Shown: positions 1 through 8,071 of the stretch, piece after piece | Layout: the number at the start of each line of letters is the position of its first letter | Position numbering within the stretch: position 1 is the stretch's first letter | NCBI RefSeq assembly: GCF_918697925.1 | Contig: NZ_CAKKMF010000041.1 | Location: forward strand, 1 to 41,293 | DNA length: 41,293 nt | Origin: Arthrobacter sp. Bi26 | Lineage (GTDB): Bacteria > Actinomycetota > Actinomycetes > Actinomycetales > Micrococcaceae | Reading direction: 5' to 3' | Program-made: the position numbers and the translations under genes | The notes under the pieces: generated by a model | The model's input: the letters and a program-made list of their open reading frames with translations, nothing else | Told to the model about the DNA's origin: nothing | The model's database searches: none

Positions 1-2
1 GG

Positions 3-173
3 GACCCCGAGACAATCCAGTTCTTCGATGACCAGGGCACCCACATCACGTCCTACCCCCGTCCACAGGCCGGGACCAAAACAGTCGGAAACGGCAAGCC
101 CCCCGGATTCACGGCGAAACAACCCCCGACCGTCACCGATGTCCTGATACATGAAATGTCACCAATGTCCTGA
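3..173 (+). CDS. IS481-family transposase, C-terminal fragment
   Basis: This is an open frame from the window edge to a TGA at 171-173, giving 56 residues. It contains the segment IQFFDDQGTHITSYPRP followed by GTKTVGNGKPPG. This resembles the short beta-rich tail found after the DDE catalytic domain in IS481-type transposases, which cut and paste the element. The catalytic domain lies outside the window, so the family call rests on the tail and on the terminal repeats just downstream. The last codons overlap the first two terminal repeat units, as is usual for compact insertion sequences. Confidence 0.55.
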   Translation, partial: DPETIQFFDDQGTHITSYPRPQAGTKTVGNGKPPGFTAKQPPTVTDVLIHEMSPMS

Positions 174-201
174 TACAGAACCGTCACCCATGTCCCGAGA
201 C
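132..201 (+). repeat. Three direct repeats at the IS end
   Basis: Three 19-bp units start at 132, 158 and 183: GTCACCGATGTCCTGATAC, GTCACCAATGTCCTGATAC and GTCACCCATGTCCCGAGAC. Their spacing of 26 and 25 bp is about two and a half helical turns. Repeated subterminal units of this kind are plausible transposase-binding sites. The outermost copy is the most divergent and abuts the presumed element tip at 207. Confidence 0.7.
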
Positions 202-202
202 A

Positions 203-430
203 TCACACGACCCGATCCGAAGCCCAGGGTGTGCACATTGTGCACACCCTCTTTCTGCCCATAATCTTCCCTGGTCCAGAAGTCTGTCGTGACGCTGCGG
301 GCCACGACAGGTTCACGCTGTCCGTGATGGTGCTCCGCTCTGGCGTAATGTTCTCCGAACCGTCGGTGACGACTGCTACCAGACACCCAACGCGGCGGCA
401 TTGGACAGTTTGGGAGTCGACATGGGTCAT
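203..430 (-). pseudogene. Possible gene start truncated at the IS end
   Basis: A minus-strand ATG at 430 follows a good ribosome-binding site (GGAGGG, about 10 bp upstream). The 75-residue frame starts MTHVDSQTVQCRRVGCLVAV and ends in a TGA that lies inside the insertion sequence end. The original stop therefore seems to have been lost to the insertion. The product is not recognised, and the 25-bp palindrome lies inside the frame, which argues against a real protein. Apart from this frame I see no gene between 208 and 574. Confidence 0.2.
226..250. promoter_or_regulatory. 25-bp perfect palindrome, operator-like
   Basis: Arms AGGGTGTGCAC and GTGCACACCCT are exact reverse complements of 11 bp around the 3-bp centre ATT. 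It lies about 20 bp outside the IS end. The length and symmetry suit a dimeric repressor such as a GntR- or TetR-type protein. No intact gene starts next to it in this window, so the gene it once served may have been displaced by the insertion. Confidence 0.5.
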
Positions 431-574
431 GGCTGTTCGTCCCTCCTTTCCGAACATCTCATAATAGGCAAACGGTTACGTAGCCGCATGACCGACACTC
501 ACTGGCCGCCCCTTGTAGAAGTGGGGCACCCAAGGCTCCGCAGGCGCCGTTAGAAGGCCTGCTTTTGCGTTTTT

Positions 575-1342
575 GGAACGGCCGACGGCGTCAATCACCA
601 GGTCCGCGCCGCTGCCCCGCAGTGCCGGATGGCCTCAATGGGATCTTCCCGGCTGGACGCCGTCGGTGGCGCCAAAGGACTTGGCCATCTCCACCTTGTT
701 CGGGTCAATGTCAACGGCGACGATCGTGGTGGCGCCGGACAGCATGGCGCCAGCGATCGCGGCGATACCCACACCGCCGCAGCCGATGACGGCGACGGAT
801 TCGCGGCGCTTGACCTCACCGGTGTTGATGGCGGCGCCGATGCCTGCCATCACTCCGCATCCCAGCAGCCCGACGGCTGCCGAATCACTGTCCTCTTCAA
901 CCTCGGTGCACGGCCCGGCAGCGACGACCTTCTTCTTCTCGGCGAAGGCGCCGATGCCGAGGGCGGGCGAGAGCTCCGTGCCGTGCTCGAGGGTCATCTG
1001 TCCGCAGCGTTGTGGGTGTTTAAGCAAGACTGCGGCTGGCCTTGGCGCACGCCCGGCATTCACGGCACACCGTCCGCCAGTTCAGAATCACGCGGTCGCC
1101 GGGGGCCACCTCGTTGGCGTCCGGTCCGACGGCGCTGACCACACCGCTGGCCTCGTTGCCCAACAGGATGGGCAAATCGTCAGTGATTCCGCCCTGCTTG
1201 TAGTGCGGGTCCATTTGGCAGACGCCGCAGGTGAGAATGTCCACCAGGGCCTCTCCAACCCGGGATCCGGCACCAGGATAGTCTCCACCGACATCGGCGC
1301 ATTCTTTTCCCTGGCTACAGCTGTCCTAACCCGGTGTGCCAT
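575..1342 (-). pseudogene. mscR: Broken S-(hydroxymethyl)mycothiol dehydrogenase
   Basis: The family is a zinc-dependent, NAD-linked alcohol dehydrogenase that oxidises the mycothiol adduct of formaldehyde in actinobacteria. Reading from an ATG at 1342, the start MAHRVRTAVAREKNAPM is followed by a frame change near 1240 into DILTCGVCQMDPHYKQGG and a zinc-site segment [10 protein letters not shown] second break near 1040 removes part of the structural-zinc region. A third frame carries [20 protein letters not shown] and the nucleotide-binding segment [19 protein letters not shown], and another change near 640 leads to GADLVIDAVGR before homology stops. At least three frame changes and the missing C-terminus make it non-functional. 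It sits at the end of the P450 operon, where a formaldehyde sink would be expected. Confidence 0.85.
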
Positions 1343-1488
1343 GATTAGCTGCCCTTCTTCCGTCCGCCGTGCAGCAAGCCATTGTGGTCTTCAAGTCTTG
1401 TGCTTCATTGTTGCCGGCTCGACGCTGTCATCCGCCGCGCTTGGGGCCAGGGCCTTGTCAGCTACCCCGGCCCCAAATGACGGCGTGA

Positions 1489-2874
1489 TCAGTTGGTGCG
1501 AATGAGCTCATTTGGAACGTCCGCGGTGCGCCGGTCAAAGACGAGGGCTCCAACTTCCTGTTCGGCCTGATTCCGGATGGAAAGGTCGATACCTGAGCGG
1601 TCCCGCACCAGTGAGACGGCCACAAGAGAGATGAGGGTCATCCCGACCAGGTACAGGGAAACGGCATCGGTTCCGCCTGTGGCCTGTACCAATGCTGTGG
1701 CTATAGTCGGGGCAAAGGCGCCGCCCAGGATCGCTCCCAAAGCGTAGGAGATGGAGACACCCGAGAAACGCACCGAGGCAGGGAACATTTCCGAGTACAG
1801 GGCAGCCTGCGGGCCATACGCCAGTCCCAGACCGACGGTAAATATGGTCAGCGCCAGATAGAGCATCGCCAAGGACCCTGTGTTGATCAGCCAGAAGAGC
1901 GGGAAGCAGGCCAGCAGCTGGGCGCCGAAGCCTATGAAGTAGGTGCGCTTGCGGCCAATCCTGTCCGAGAGGTATCCGGCGAGGTAGGTGAAGACGAGCC
2001 AGATAGCAGAACCGTAAGCGACTGCAACGAGCACGTCAGTGCGTCCGTGACCGACAGCGGGGCTGGTCGCGTAGCTGGGGATGAAGCCGCCCGTTGCCAT
2101 GTAGCCTGCAGCGTTGTTGCCCGCGAAGATCAGGGCGGCGATGATTACGAGGAGTCCGTGGCGCCGGAATAGCTCCACGATTGGTGTCCTGGGCTGTTTC
2201 TTGGCTGCAGCGATTTCCTGGAATACAGGGGATTCGTCCACCGCGCGGCGTACGAAGTAGCCCACGGCAACGAGAACGATACTCAGCAGGAAGGGTACCC
2301 GCCATCCCCATTCGAGGAAGGCTGCCCCGGGGGAAACTACACCGGTCATGAGTGCTGTGACGCCGGAGGCCAGCAGCAGTCCCAGTGGAACGCCCAGTTG
2401 CGGGAACGCCCCGGCCCGTCCGCGGCGGTCGCTGGGGGCGTGCTCGACTGCCATCAGAACGGCCCCTCCCCATTCACCTCCCGCGGAGATGCCTTGCAGG
2501 ATCCTCAGCAGCAGGAGCATGACCGGGGCGATGACACCGGCGGTCGCGTAGGTCGGCAGGAAGCCGATCAGGGTGGTTGCTGCGCCCATGAGGATCAGGG
2601 TGAGCACGAGCATGGCGCGGCGGCCGATCCTGTCGCCGTAGTGGCCGGCCAGGAAGGCGCCGAGGGGCCGGAAGAGGAAGCTGATGCCGACGGAGGCGAA
2701 TGACAGCAGCAGTCCGATGGAGGTGCCGGCTGGTTCGAAGAACAGCTGTGCGAAGACCAGGCCGGCGGCCGTGGCGTAGATGAAGAAGTCGTACCATTCA
2801 ACGGTGGTGCCGATGACGGTTGCAAAGGCGACGCGACGTTGGTTCGCCTTCGAACTGTGTGTGTACATGCTCAT
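1489..2874 (-). CDS. MHS-type MFS transporter (aromatic/organic acid:H+ symporter)
   Basis: This 461-residue major facilitator protein has the metabolite:H+ symporter hallmark near the N-terminus, TVIGTTVEWYDFFIYATAAG, the loop GDRIGRRAMLV between helices 2 and 3, and RILQGISAGGEWGGAVLM in helix 4, as in ShiA and ProP relatives. About 12 hydrophobic segments are visible. The ATG at 2874 is preceded by TGGAGAA. It starts 15 bp after the ferredoxin reductase stop and is the fourth gene of the P450 operon, so it probably imports the P450 substrate. It is clearly paralogous to the transporter at 11062-12405 in module B. The substrate is inferred from context only. Confidence 0.85.
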   Translation of the reverse strand: MSMYTHSSKANQRRVAFATVIGTTVEWYDFFIYATAAGLVFAQLFFEPAGTSIGLLLSFASVGISFLFRPLGAFLAGHYGDRIGRRAMLVLTLILMGAATTLIGFLPTYATAGVIAPVMLLLLRILQGISAGGEWGGAVLMAVEHAPSDRRGRAGAFPQLGVPLGLLLASGVTALMTGVVSPGAAFLEWGWRVPFLLSIVLVAVGYFVRRAVDESPVFQEIAAAKKQPRTPIVELFRRHGLLVIIAALIFAGNNAAGYMATGGFIPSYATSPAVGHGRTDVLVAVAYGSAIWLVFTYLAGYLSDRIGRKRTYFIGFGAQLLACFPLFWLINTGSLAMLYLALTIFTVGLGLAYGPQAALYSEMFPASVRFSGVSISYALGAILGGAFAPTIATALVQATGGTDAVSLYLVGMTLISLVAVSLVRDRSGIDLSIRNQAEQEVGALVFDRRTADVPNELIRTN

Positions 2875-2889
2875 GGTTCTCCAGTTGGT

Positions 2890-4206
2890 TTAAGAGCTGT
2901 ACCCAGAGAGGAAACCCTGGGGCATCAAACTTTGCTGCCGATTTTTTGGGCGGAGACTGGTAATCCGTGTCAGGCCACTACTGGCACACGGGGTGCTGGC
3001 AGCTGCCTTCAGGGTGAACCCCTCGGTTTCTGCCTGGGCGCGGGTGATGCCTGCGCCGGCGACGAGTAGTTTGCGGGCAGCCATATGGTCCGCGGTGACG
3101 TTGACCGATTCCACAGCCGTGAGGACGCCGTCCCTGAAGCAGAGGACGGAGAACTTTGCTGCCGCCTGGTCACCCACGACCAGCATGTCGTCGTCGGGTC
3201 GTGCGAGCCCTGCCATCTGCAGCCGGTAGGGGCCCTGTATGGACCAGAACCAGGGCAGCTCCGTGTAGGGGTGTACAGCCCCGAGAATGGTACGGGCGGC
3301 ATGCCGGGCCTGATCGGTGGCATTCTGGACCGACTCCAGACGCAGACGGACCTGGGCGTGCGCGCTGGGGAAACTGGCGCAGTCGCCTATCGCCAGAACG
3401 GCAGGGTCCGCCGTGCGCAGCGTTTCATCGACAACGATGCCGTTGCTGGTTTCGAGGCCGGCGTCCGAGGCCAGGGTGTCGTTGGGCTGCACGCCGATGC
3501 CCACGAGGACCAGATCAGCAGGATATGACGCCCCTGTTGTTGACACTGCGGCTCCGACGCAGCCATCCGTGCCAGGCTCGAAGCGGTCGATGCCTTCGCC
3601 GAGACGCAGGTCGACACCTTGTGAGCGGTGAGCGGCTGCAAACCACTCCCCCATGACGGGGGTCAGTGCACGTCCCATCGGGCGAGGCGCGAATTCCAGG
3701 ACGGTCACCTTGCATCCGTGGGCCAGGGCGGCGGCGGCAAATTCCAGTCCAATGAATCCGGCACCGATGATGACGACATTGCGGGCGGTGGGCAGCGCCC
3801 GGTGCAGCGCCTCTGCATCTGTCAGGGTTTTCAGTCCATGGATGCCGGACAGGGACGCGCCCGGACAGTTCAGCATCTTGTTTCGGGCGCCGGTCGCGAA
3901 GACGAGGTGGTCGTAGTCGAGTGAACCCTCGGTGAGCTTCACCTTCCGTTCGGCCAGGTCAATGGCGAGTGCCTGGACACCTTCATGGAGTGTGACGCTC
4001 TTGTCCTCAAAAAAGGATGCGCCGCGCAACGGCAAGGGAGCCGGTTCCTTGTCCGGGGCCAGGTAGTCCTTTGACAGCGGCGGACGCTGATAGGGCAGCC
4101 CGGATTCCTCAGCGATCACATGGATCTTGCCCGCATACCCCTCGGTCCTCAACGTATCGGCGACCTGCAGGCCGGCCTGTCCGCCGCCAATGATGACAAC
4201 GCTCAT
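2890..4206 (-). CDS. FAD-dependent ferredoxin reductase of a P450 system
   Basis: The protein passes electrons from NAD(P)H through FAD to the adjacent [2Fe-2S] ferredoxin. There are two Rossmann motifs, VVIIGGGQAGLQVADTL at the N-terminus and NVVIIGAGFIGLEFAAA near residue 145, plus the FAD-binding segment LAIGDCASFP. It resembles putidaredoxin reductase and rhodocoxin reductase. The frame is open further upstream, but that part overlaps the ferredoxin gene. The ATG at 4206 gives the canonical start MSVVIIGGG behind GGGGAAA. At 438 residues it is about 30 longer than usual: the last roughly 35 residues after GFTLKAAAS look unlike the family and may be read-through of an ancestral stop. Confidence 0.88.
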   Translation of the reverse strand: MSVVIIGGGQAGLQVADTLRTEGYAGKIHVIAEESGLPYQRPPLSKDYLAPDKEPAPLPLRGASFFEDKSVTLHEGVQALAIDLAERKVKLTEGSLDYDHLVFATGARNKMLNCPGASLSGIHGLKTLTDAEALHRALPTARNVVIIGAGFIGLEFAAAALAHGCKVTVLEFAPRPMGRALTPVMGEWFAAAHRSQGVDLRLGEGIDRFEPGTDGCVGAAVSTTGASYPADLVLVGIGVQPNDTLASDAGLETSNGIVVDETLRTADPAVLAIGDCASFPSAHAQVRLRLESVQNATDQARHAARTILGAVHPYTELPWFWSIQGPYRLQMAGLARPDDDMLVVGDQAAAKFSVLCFRDGVLTAVESVNVTADHMAARKLLVAGAGITRAQAETEGFTLKAAASTPCASSGLTRITSLRPKNRQQSLMPQGFLSGYSS

Positions 4207-4222
4207 GTCATTTTCCCCGCTT

Positions 4223-4546
4223 CTAGAGTTGGCCGGCAGGGATGTCGACGACAATCTCTGTGAGTTCTGCGTCGATTTTGATCTGGCATGCCAGACGGGA
4301 TGTGTCCAACCGCTCGGCTGTGGCACAGTCGAGCATTTCGTCTTCATCGTCGCTGATTTCGGGCAGCGCCTGTGCATATTCCGGCCGCACGTAGACGTGG
4401 CATGTGGCGCACATGGCCTGCCCGCCGCATTCGCCGATGATGCCGTCAATGCCGTTGGTGACGGCGGCGCGCATCAGTGTTGTGCCCTCCTGGACCTGGA
4501 GGGTTTGCTGGGTGCCGTTTGGCTGAGTGTAGGTGACGGTGGGCAT
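4223..4546 (-). CDS. [2Fe-2S] ferredoxin, putidaredoxin/rhodocoxin type
   Basis: A 107-residue one-electron carrier. The cluster ligands follow the adrenodoxin pattern, CGGQAMCATC (Cys-x5-Cys-x2-Cys) and a fourth cysteine in RLACQIKI about 37 residues later. It is close in style to ThcC of Rhodococcus, which serves a P450. The ATG at 4546 has the Shine-Dalgarno AAGGAG, and the gene lies between the P450 (28-bp gap) and the reductase (16-bp gap). The three together form a complete class I P450 system in the cytoplasm. Confidence 0.92.
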   Translation of the reverse strand: MPTVTYTQPNGTQQTLQVQEGTTLMRAAVTNGIDGIIGECGGQAMCATCHVYVRPEYAQALPEISDDEDEMLDCATAERLDTSRLACQIKIDAELTEIVVDIPAGQL

Positions 4547-4574
4547 CGTTGCTCCTTGGTATTTGGTGGTGCTT

Positions 4575-5870
4575 CTAGTTCCAGGTGACGGGCAGGCTGG
4601 TCAGTCCGCGGAAGACCCAGCCATCCCAGCTTTCATTCCGCCGTTCATCTACGCGCAGCCCTGGGAAGCGCTTGTATGCCAGCGGTACCGCCACCTGGCC
4701 GATTGAAGTCTTTGCGGCCCAGTGCCCGGCGCAGAGGTGGACGCCGCTGCCGAAAGCGAGGTGGGGGCGCTTGGGCCGGTGGATGTCGAAGTCTGCAGCG
4801 GATTCTCCGAAGTGGGCGGCGTCGTGGTTGGCGGATGCAACGACCACGCCTATACCGGCGCCAGCGGGGATCCGGACCCCTTCGAGGACGGTTTCCCGGG
4901 TCGTTTCGCGCGGGTACATCCCGATCGGCGATTGCCATCTGACAGCTTCGTCAAACACCGAAGCCCACAATGCGGGGTTGGCTAGGACCTGCGCGCGTTG
5001 TTCGTGGTGGTTGCTGAGGGCCCAGACCATGTTGGTGACCATGTGCTGGGGCTCGTTCATTCCGCCGGAGATAGTCAGCTTGATGTTGGCGGTGACGTTG
5101 GAGGTTGGCAGCCCGCTGTTTGCGAATGCGGACACCATCGAGGCGTCCGGGTTCTGCCGGTAGTAGGGGATCAACTCCTCGAGCAAGCGGTCGGCCTCCT
5201 CGGTCGAGGAGTCACATCGGTCCCAGATCGACTGATCGTCCAGAACGTTTCCCATGCCAGCAATGAAGTCGTGGGACCAGCGGCGTACCTGATCGACCGA
5301 AACGTCCTTCAGCCCCAGCAGGTCAATGAGGTTCTGCGAGGCCACGGGCGCGGCGTAGTCCCGGTTCAGGTCTGCTTCCCGGGGACCGATCTCGGCGAAC
5401 TTCTCAAGGTAGGTTTCGGCGTTGCGTTCAAAAACCGGTCCCCAGACTTCCTTGATGGACTTGGGACGAAGTACAGGATTTACGGGTGCCCGGTCTGCCG
5501 AATGCTCTGGATCGTCCTTGCGCAACATCGGCCGGGCTCCAACGGCCCGGGTCATCGTTGAGCCGGAGACGTTGGCGCTGAAGATTTCCTGATCCTGTTC
5601 CACCGTGTGGCAGCCGGCGTAGTTAGTGACGAGGAATTTGTTGAGCTGCGGAACCCAGGCGATCGGAGACTCCGCCCTCAGCCTGGCATAGGTCGGGTAG
5701 GGATCCGATGCAAGTTCAGCCACGTCAACCCAGTCAGCCACGGGGTAGTCGGCGGCGTCGTGCGAAGCGGTGGTGCGAGATTGATCGCTGCTGCCGCGCA
5801 CCGATTCCGCGTCAACGCTTCGGGTCTCCGAGTTCCCGTGGAAGGGGCACTGTGTGGCTTGTGTCGTCAT
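4575..5870 (-). CDS. Cytochrome P450, GcoA/CYP255-like aryl O-demethylase candidate
   Basis: This is a 431-residue soluble P450. The heme loop is FGSGVHLCAG with the cysteine ligand near residue 380, and the K-helix region reads FDEAVRWQSPIG. The I-helix carries GGMNEPQH, so the usual acid-threonine pair is replaced by Glu-Pro. GcoA, the guaiacol O-demethylase, has a similar GAMQEP segment as I recall it. Further shared features are SANHD, HRPKRPHLAFG and the C-terminal VFRGLTSLPVTWN. The ATG at 5870 is chosen because AGGAGGAG lies just upstream; an upstream in-frame ATG has no such site. Removal of an O-methyl group as formaldehyde is inferred from this resemblance. Unlike gcoAB, the electron partners are separate ferredoxin and reductase genes. 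Confidence 0.85.
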   Translation of the reverse strand: MTTQATQCPFHGNSETRSVDAESVRGSSDQSRTTASHDAADYPVADWVDVAELASDPYPTYARLRAESPIAWVPQLNKFLVTNYAGCHTVEQDQEIFSANVSGSTMTRAVGARPMLRKDDPEHSADRAPVNPVLRPKSIKEVWGPVFERNAETYLEKFAEIGPREADLNRDYAAPVASQNLIDLLGLKDVSVDQVRRWSHDFIAGMGNVLDDQSIWDRCDSSTEEADRLLEELIPYYRQNPDASMVSAFANSGLPTSNVTANIKLTISGGMNEPQHMVTNMVWALSNHHEQRAQVLANPALWASVFDEAVRWQSPIGMYPRETTRETVLEGVRIPAGAGIGVVVASANHDAAHFGESAADFDIHRPKRPHLAFGSGVHLCAGHWAAKTSIGQVAVPLAYKRFPGLRVDERRNESWDGWVFRGLTSLPVTWN

Positions 5871-5985
5871 TGTGGTCCTACTCCTCCTGGCACGTCGTTG
5901 TGTAATCAGTGTCACAGCCAACCTTCTTCTAGTAAACTGTGAATATTAGTGGAAGTATTTCGATTCTTTAGGAGAAGAGATTTTC
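5871..5985. promoter_or_regulatory. Divergent promoter region, P450 operon / lysR
   Basis: This 115-bp spacer separates the divergent P450 and LysR genes and is AT-rich near its centre. An imperfect inverted repeat CTAGTA-N9-TATTAG at 5929-5949 contains a T-N11-A type core, as LysR-family regulators often bind. Divergent placement suggests the adjacent LysR protein controls the P450 operon. Exact promoter boxes are not clear. Confidence 0.45.
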
Positions 5986-6897
5986 GTGCCTAAATTCACC
6001 TTTCGTCAGCTCGAACTCTTCGCCGCGCTGCCGGAACACACCACCCTGGGATCCGCGGCGCTACAGCTCCACATCTCCGAATCCGCGCTCTCGCACGCCA
6101 TCAGCGAGCTTGAGGCAGCGTTGGGGGAACAACTGTGCATCCGGAGGAAGGCCCGGGGCATGCACCTGACGCCGACAGGGCGCCACTTCGCGAAGCGGGC
6201 CAAAGAACTGCTTCGCGAGGCCAGTGCACTGGCAGACGGATTGGGTGAGTTGCGCGGCGAGCTGAAGGGGCCGGTGTCGTTGGGTTGCTATACGGGCCTG
6301 GCAAGCAACGTCCTGCCCGCCGTGCTTGAAGGCATGGCCAACCTGCACCCCAAGATCGAAATCAGCATCACGGTAGGGGACCACTCAGACCTGCTGCCGG
6401 CGCTTGAAGATGGAACACTGGACACGGCCATCGTCTATGACATTGGCTTGCCAGCGGACGTGGAGCGCAGGGTCATCTACAAGACCGAAGTCATGGCCGT
6501 TCTGGGGGCCAACGATCCACTTGCTGAAGAAGACGACGTGGATCTCGCGGATCTGTCGGCCAAGCCACTCATCATGCTTAACACGGCCCCCAGCACGGAA
6601 TATACACAGTTGATGTTCGCTCAGCGTGGACTCAAGCCAAGTGTGGGTGCAGTAGTCCCGCAAATCGATCTTGTCCGGGCAATGGTCGGGCGGGGGCTCG
6701 GCTATAGTCTCTTGATGTCGCGGCCCAACCAGATCCCGGTTTCCAGCGAGGGCAAGGGACTCGTGACCAGGCACCTTCGCCCCCGCGCCGGACAGACCTC
6801 TGTTGTTGCGGTCTGGCCAAAAGAAACGGCGCAAACTGCCCGGTCACTGGCTGTCATCCAATATGCAGTCGAGGTCCTGGACGCCATTGAACCCTGA
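5986..6897 (+). CDS. LysR-type transcriptional regulator of the P450 operon
   Basis: A 303-residue LysR protein. An N-terminal winged helix (about residues 4-63) includes FRQLELFAALPEHTTLGSAA and ISESALSHAISELEAALGEQ. An effector-binding domain of periplasmic-protein fold begins near GPVSLGCYTGLASNVLP. The start is a GTG at 5986 with AGGAGAAGAG upstream. It is divergent from the P450 operon, the classic arrangement for a LysR activator answering to the pathway substrate. It is paralogous to the LysR at 8523-9470, sharing the VYD-x-LP segment and the overall domain layout. The effector is unknown, probably a methoxylated aromatic acid. Confidence 0.9.
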   Translation: MPKFTFRQLELFAALPEHTTLGSAALQLHISESALSHAISELEAALGEQLCIRRKARGMHLTPTGRHFAKRAKELLREASALADGLGELRGELKGPVSLGCYTGLASNVLPAVLEGMANLHPKIEISITVGDHSDLLPALEDGTLDTAIVYDIGLPADVERRVIYKTEVMAVLGANDPLAEEDDVDLADLSAKPLIMLNTAPSTEYTQLMFAQRGLKPSVGAVVPQIDLVRAMVGRGLGYSLLMSRPNQIPVSSEGKGLVTRHLRPRAGQTSVVAVWPKETAQTARSLAVIQYAVEVLDAIEP

Positions 6898-6964
6898 TAG
6901 CGACCGCCAGGTGCCAGAAAAATGAAGACCAAAGGGTTGATGCACGACGGCGATTCAGCGATAG

Positions 6965-7866
6965 CCGGGCGACGTCGTCGAGGTTGAAGGCAGCGCCGGC
7001 GGACTCACCGGCGCTGCCTGGACAACCGGCGGCTTGGTCACTCGCGTGGAGGAAGGCACAACGCCGTTCGCGGACTTTGGCGCCCGGCCCAAGACCGATG
7101 ATCTGCCTCGGGAGGAGGCATACGGCTCGCGGGAAGCGGCCGGCACCGCGGCCGTCGGTCCGGTCCTGTCCCTGGCGCTGAAGGCGAGGCTGGAGAGCGT
7201 CTGCCGGCCACCCTGTCCTCCCAGCTGCGCAAGCGCGGCCTGAACAACGTCAGCATCGACGGCCTGACCTCCACCCGGCCGGAAAGGCGGATCGTGGGCC
7301 TGGCCCGGACCCTGCGCTACGTCCCCAACCGCGAGGACCTCTTCAAGACCCATGGCGGCGGCTTCAATGCCCAGAAGAAGGCCATCGACTCCGTCAACGA
7401 GGGCGAGATCCTGGTGATGGAGGCCCGCGGCGAGAAGGGCACCGGCACCATCGGCGACATCCTGGCCCTGCGCGCCCAGGTCCGCGGCGCCGCGGCCATC
7501 ATCACCGACGGCGGCGTCCGCGACTTCTCCGCCGTCGCCGCGATGGACATGCCCACCTACTACGCCAACCCGCACCCCGCCGTGCTGGGACGCCGGCACA
7601 TCCCGTGGGACACGGACATCACCATCGCCTGCGGCGGCACCACCGTGCAGCCCGGGGACATCATCGTCGCCGACGCGGACGGCATCCTGGTGATCCCGCC
7701 GGCGCTGGCCGCGGAACTCGCCGACGACTCCATCGCCCAGGAACGCGAGGAAACGTTCATCACCGAGATGGTGCAGCAGGGCCACAGCGTGGACGGACTC
7801 TATCCGCTGAACGCTGACTGGCGGGCCCGCTACGAGAACTGGGAAGCCGGCAAAGCCAATGAATGA
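6965..7866 (+). pseudogene. FAH-RraA fusion protein remnant (5'-truncated, frameshifted)
   Basis: The 3' part encodes an almost complete RraA-type aldolase/regulator fold, with RKRGLNNVSIDG, EDLFKTHGGGFNAQKKA, ILALRAQVRGAAAIITDGG and RHIPWDTDITIACGG. About 80 codons upstream, in another frame, is the C-terminal end of a fumarylacetoacetate-hydrolase domain: PGDVVEVEGSAGG followed by GTTPFADFGARP. In several actinobacteria these domains are fused in one protein of roughly 490 residues. Here the FAH catalytic part is missing upstream of 6965, where a TAG interrupts, and a one-base change near 7200 separates the frames. The RraA part could still be translated from an internal start, but the fusion enzyme is lost. 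It overlaps the following GntR start by 8 bp. Confidence 0.75.
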
Positions 7867-8071
7867 CACCGCCGCCGTGGGCTCTCCTACCGCCACGTTC
7901 ACGGCCACGCAGACCGCGACGCACACCGCCAGCAAATCCGAGCAGGCCTACGCGGCCGTCAAGACCCGGATCGTGGACGGGAGCTACTCCCCCGGCTACC
8001 GGCTGGTGCTGGCCAAGATCACCGAGGACCTGGGCGTCAGCGTGGTGCCGGTCCGCGAGGCCATCCCGTGA
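7859..8071 (+). pseudogene. GntR-family regulator, truncated after the helix-turn-helix
   Basis: From the ATG at 7859, the 70-residue frame contains the start of a GntR winged helix, SEQAYAAVKTRIVDG, YRLVLAKITEDLGVS and VPVREAI. It then stops at a TGA instead of continuing into the recognition-wing segment and the ligand-binding domain. No ligand-domain sequence is visible downstream. The overlap with the FAH-RraA remnant shows they were once one operon, with the regulator controlling that enzyme. Confidence 0.75.

Larger units (their letters stand above)
1..207 (+). mobile_element. Right end of an IS481-type insertion sequence (partial)
   Basis: The window opens inside an insertion sequence whose left part lies upstream. 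What is visible is the 3' end of a transposase-like frame (3-173) followed by spaced repeats that run to about 207, where the sequence reads CATCACA and the repeat-like character stops. IS481-family elements commonly end in sequences resembling TGTCACCCATGTCC...CA, which is seen here. The exact boundary and target duplication cannot be fixed without the other end. Confidence 0.6.

Noticed and set aside
573..1505. Long plus-strand open frame opposite the mscR remnant
   Set aside because: It is antisense to recognisable dehydrogenase sequence, shows no domain and has a composition typical of a GC-rich shadow frame.
4207..4449. N-terminal extension of the ferredoxin reductase frame
   Set aside because: It overlaps the ferredoxin gene in another frame; the Rossmann motif begins right after the ATG at 4206.
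6955..7935. Long minus-strand frame over the FAH-RraA remnant
   Set aside because: It is a shadow of the RraA coding strand, with repetitive Asp/Gly/Val content and no motifs.
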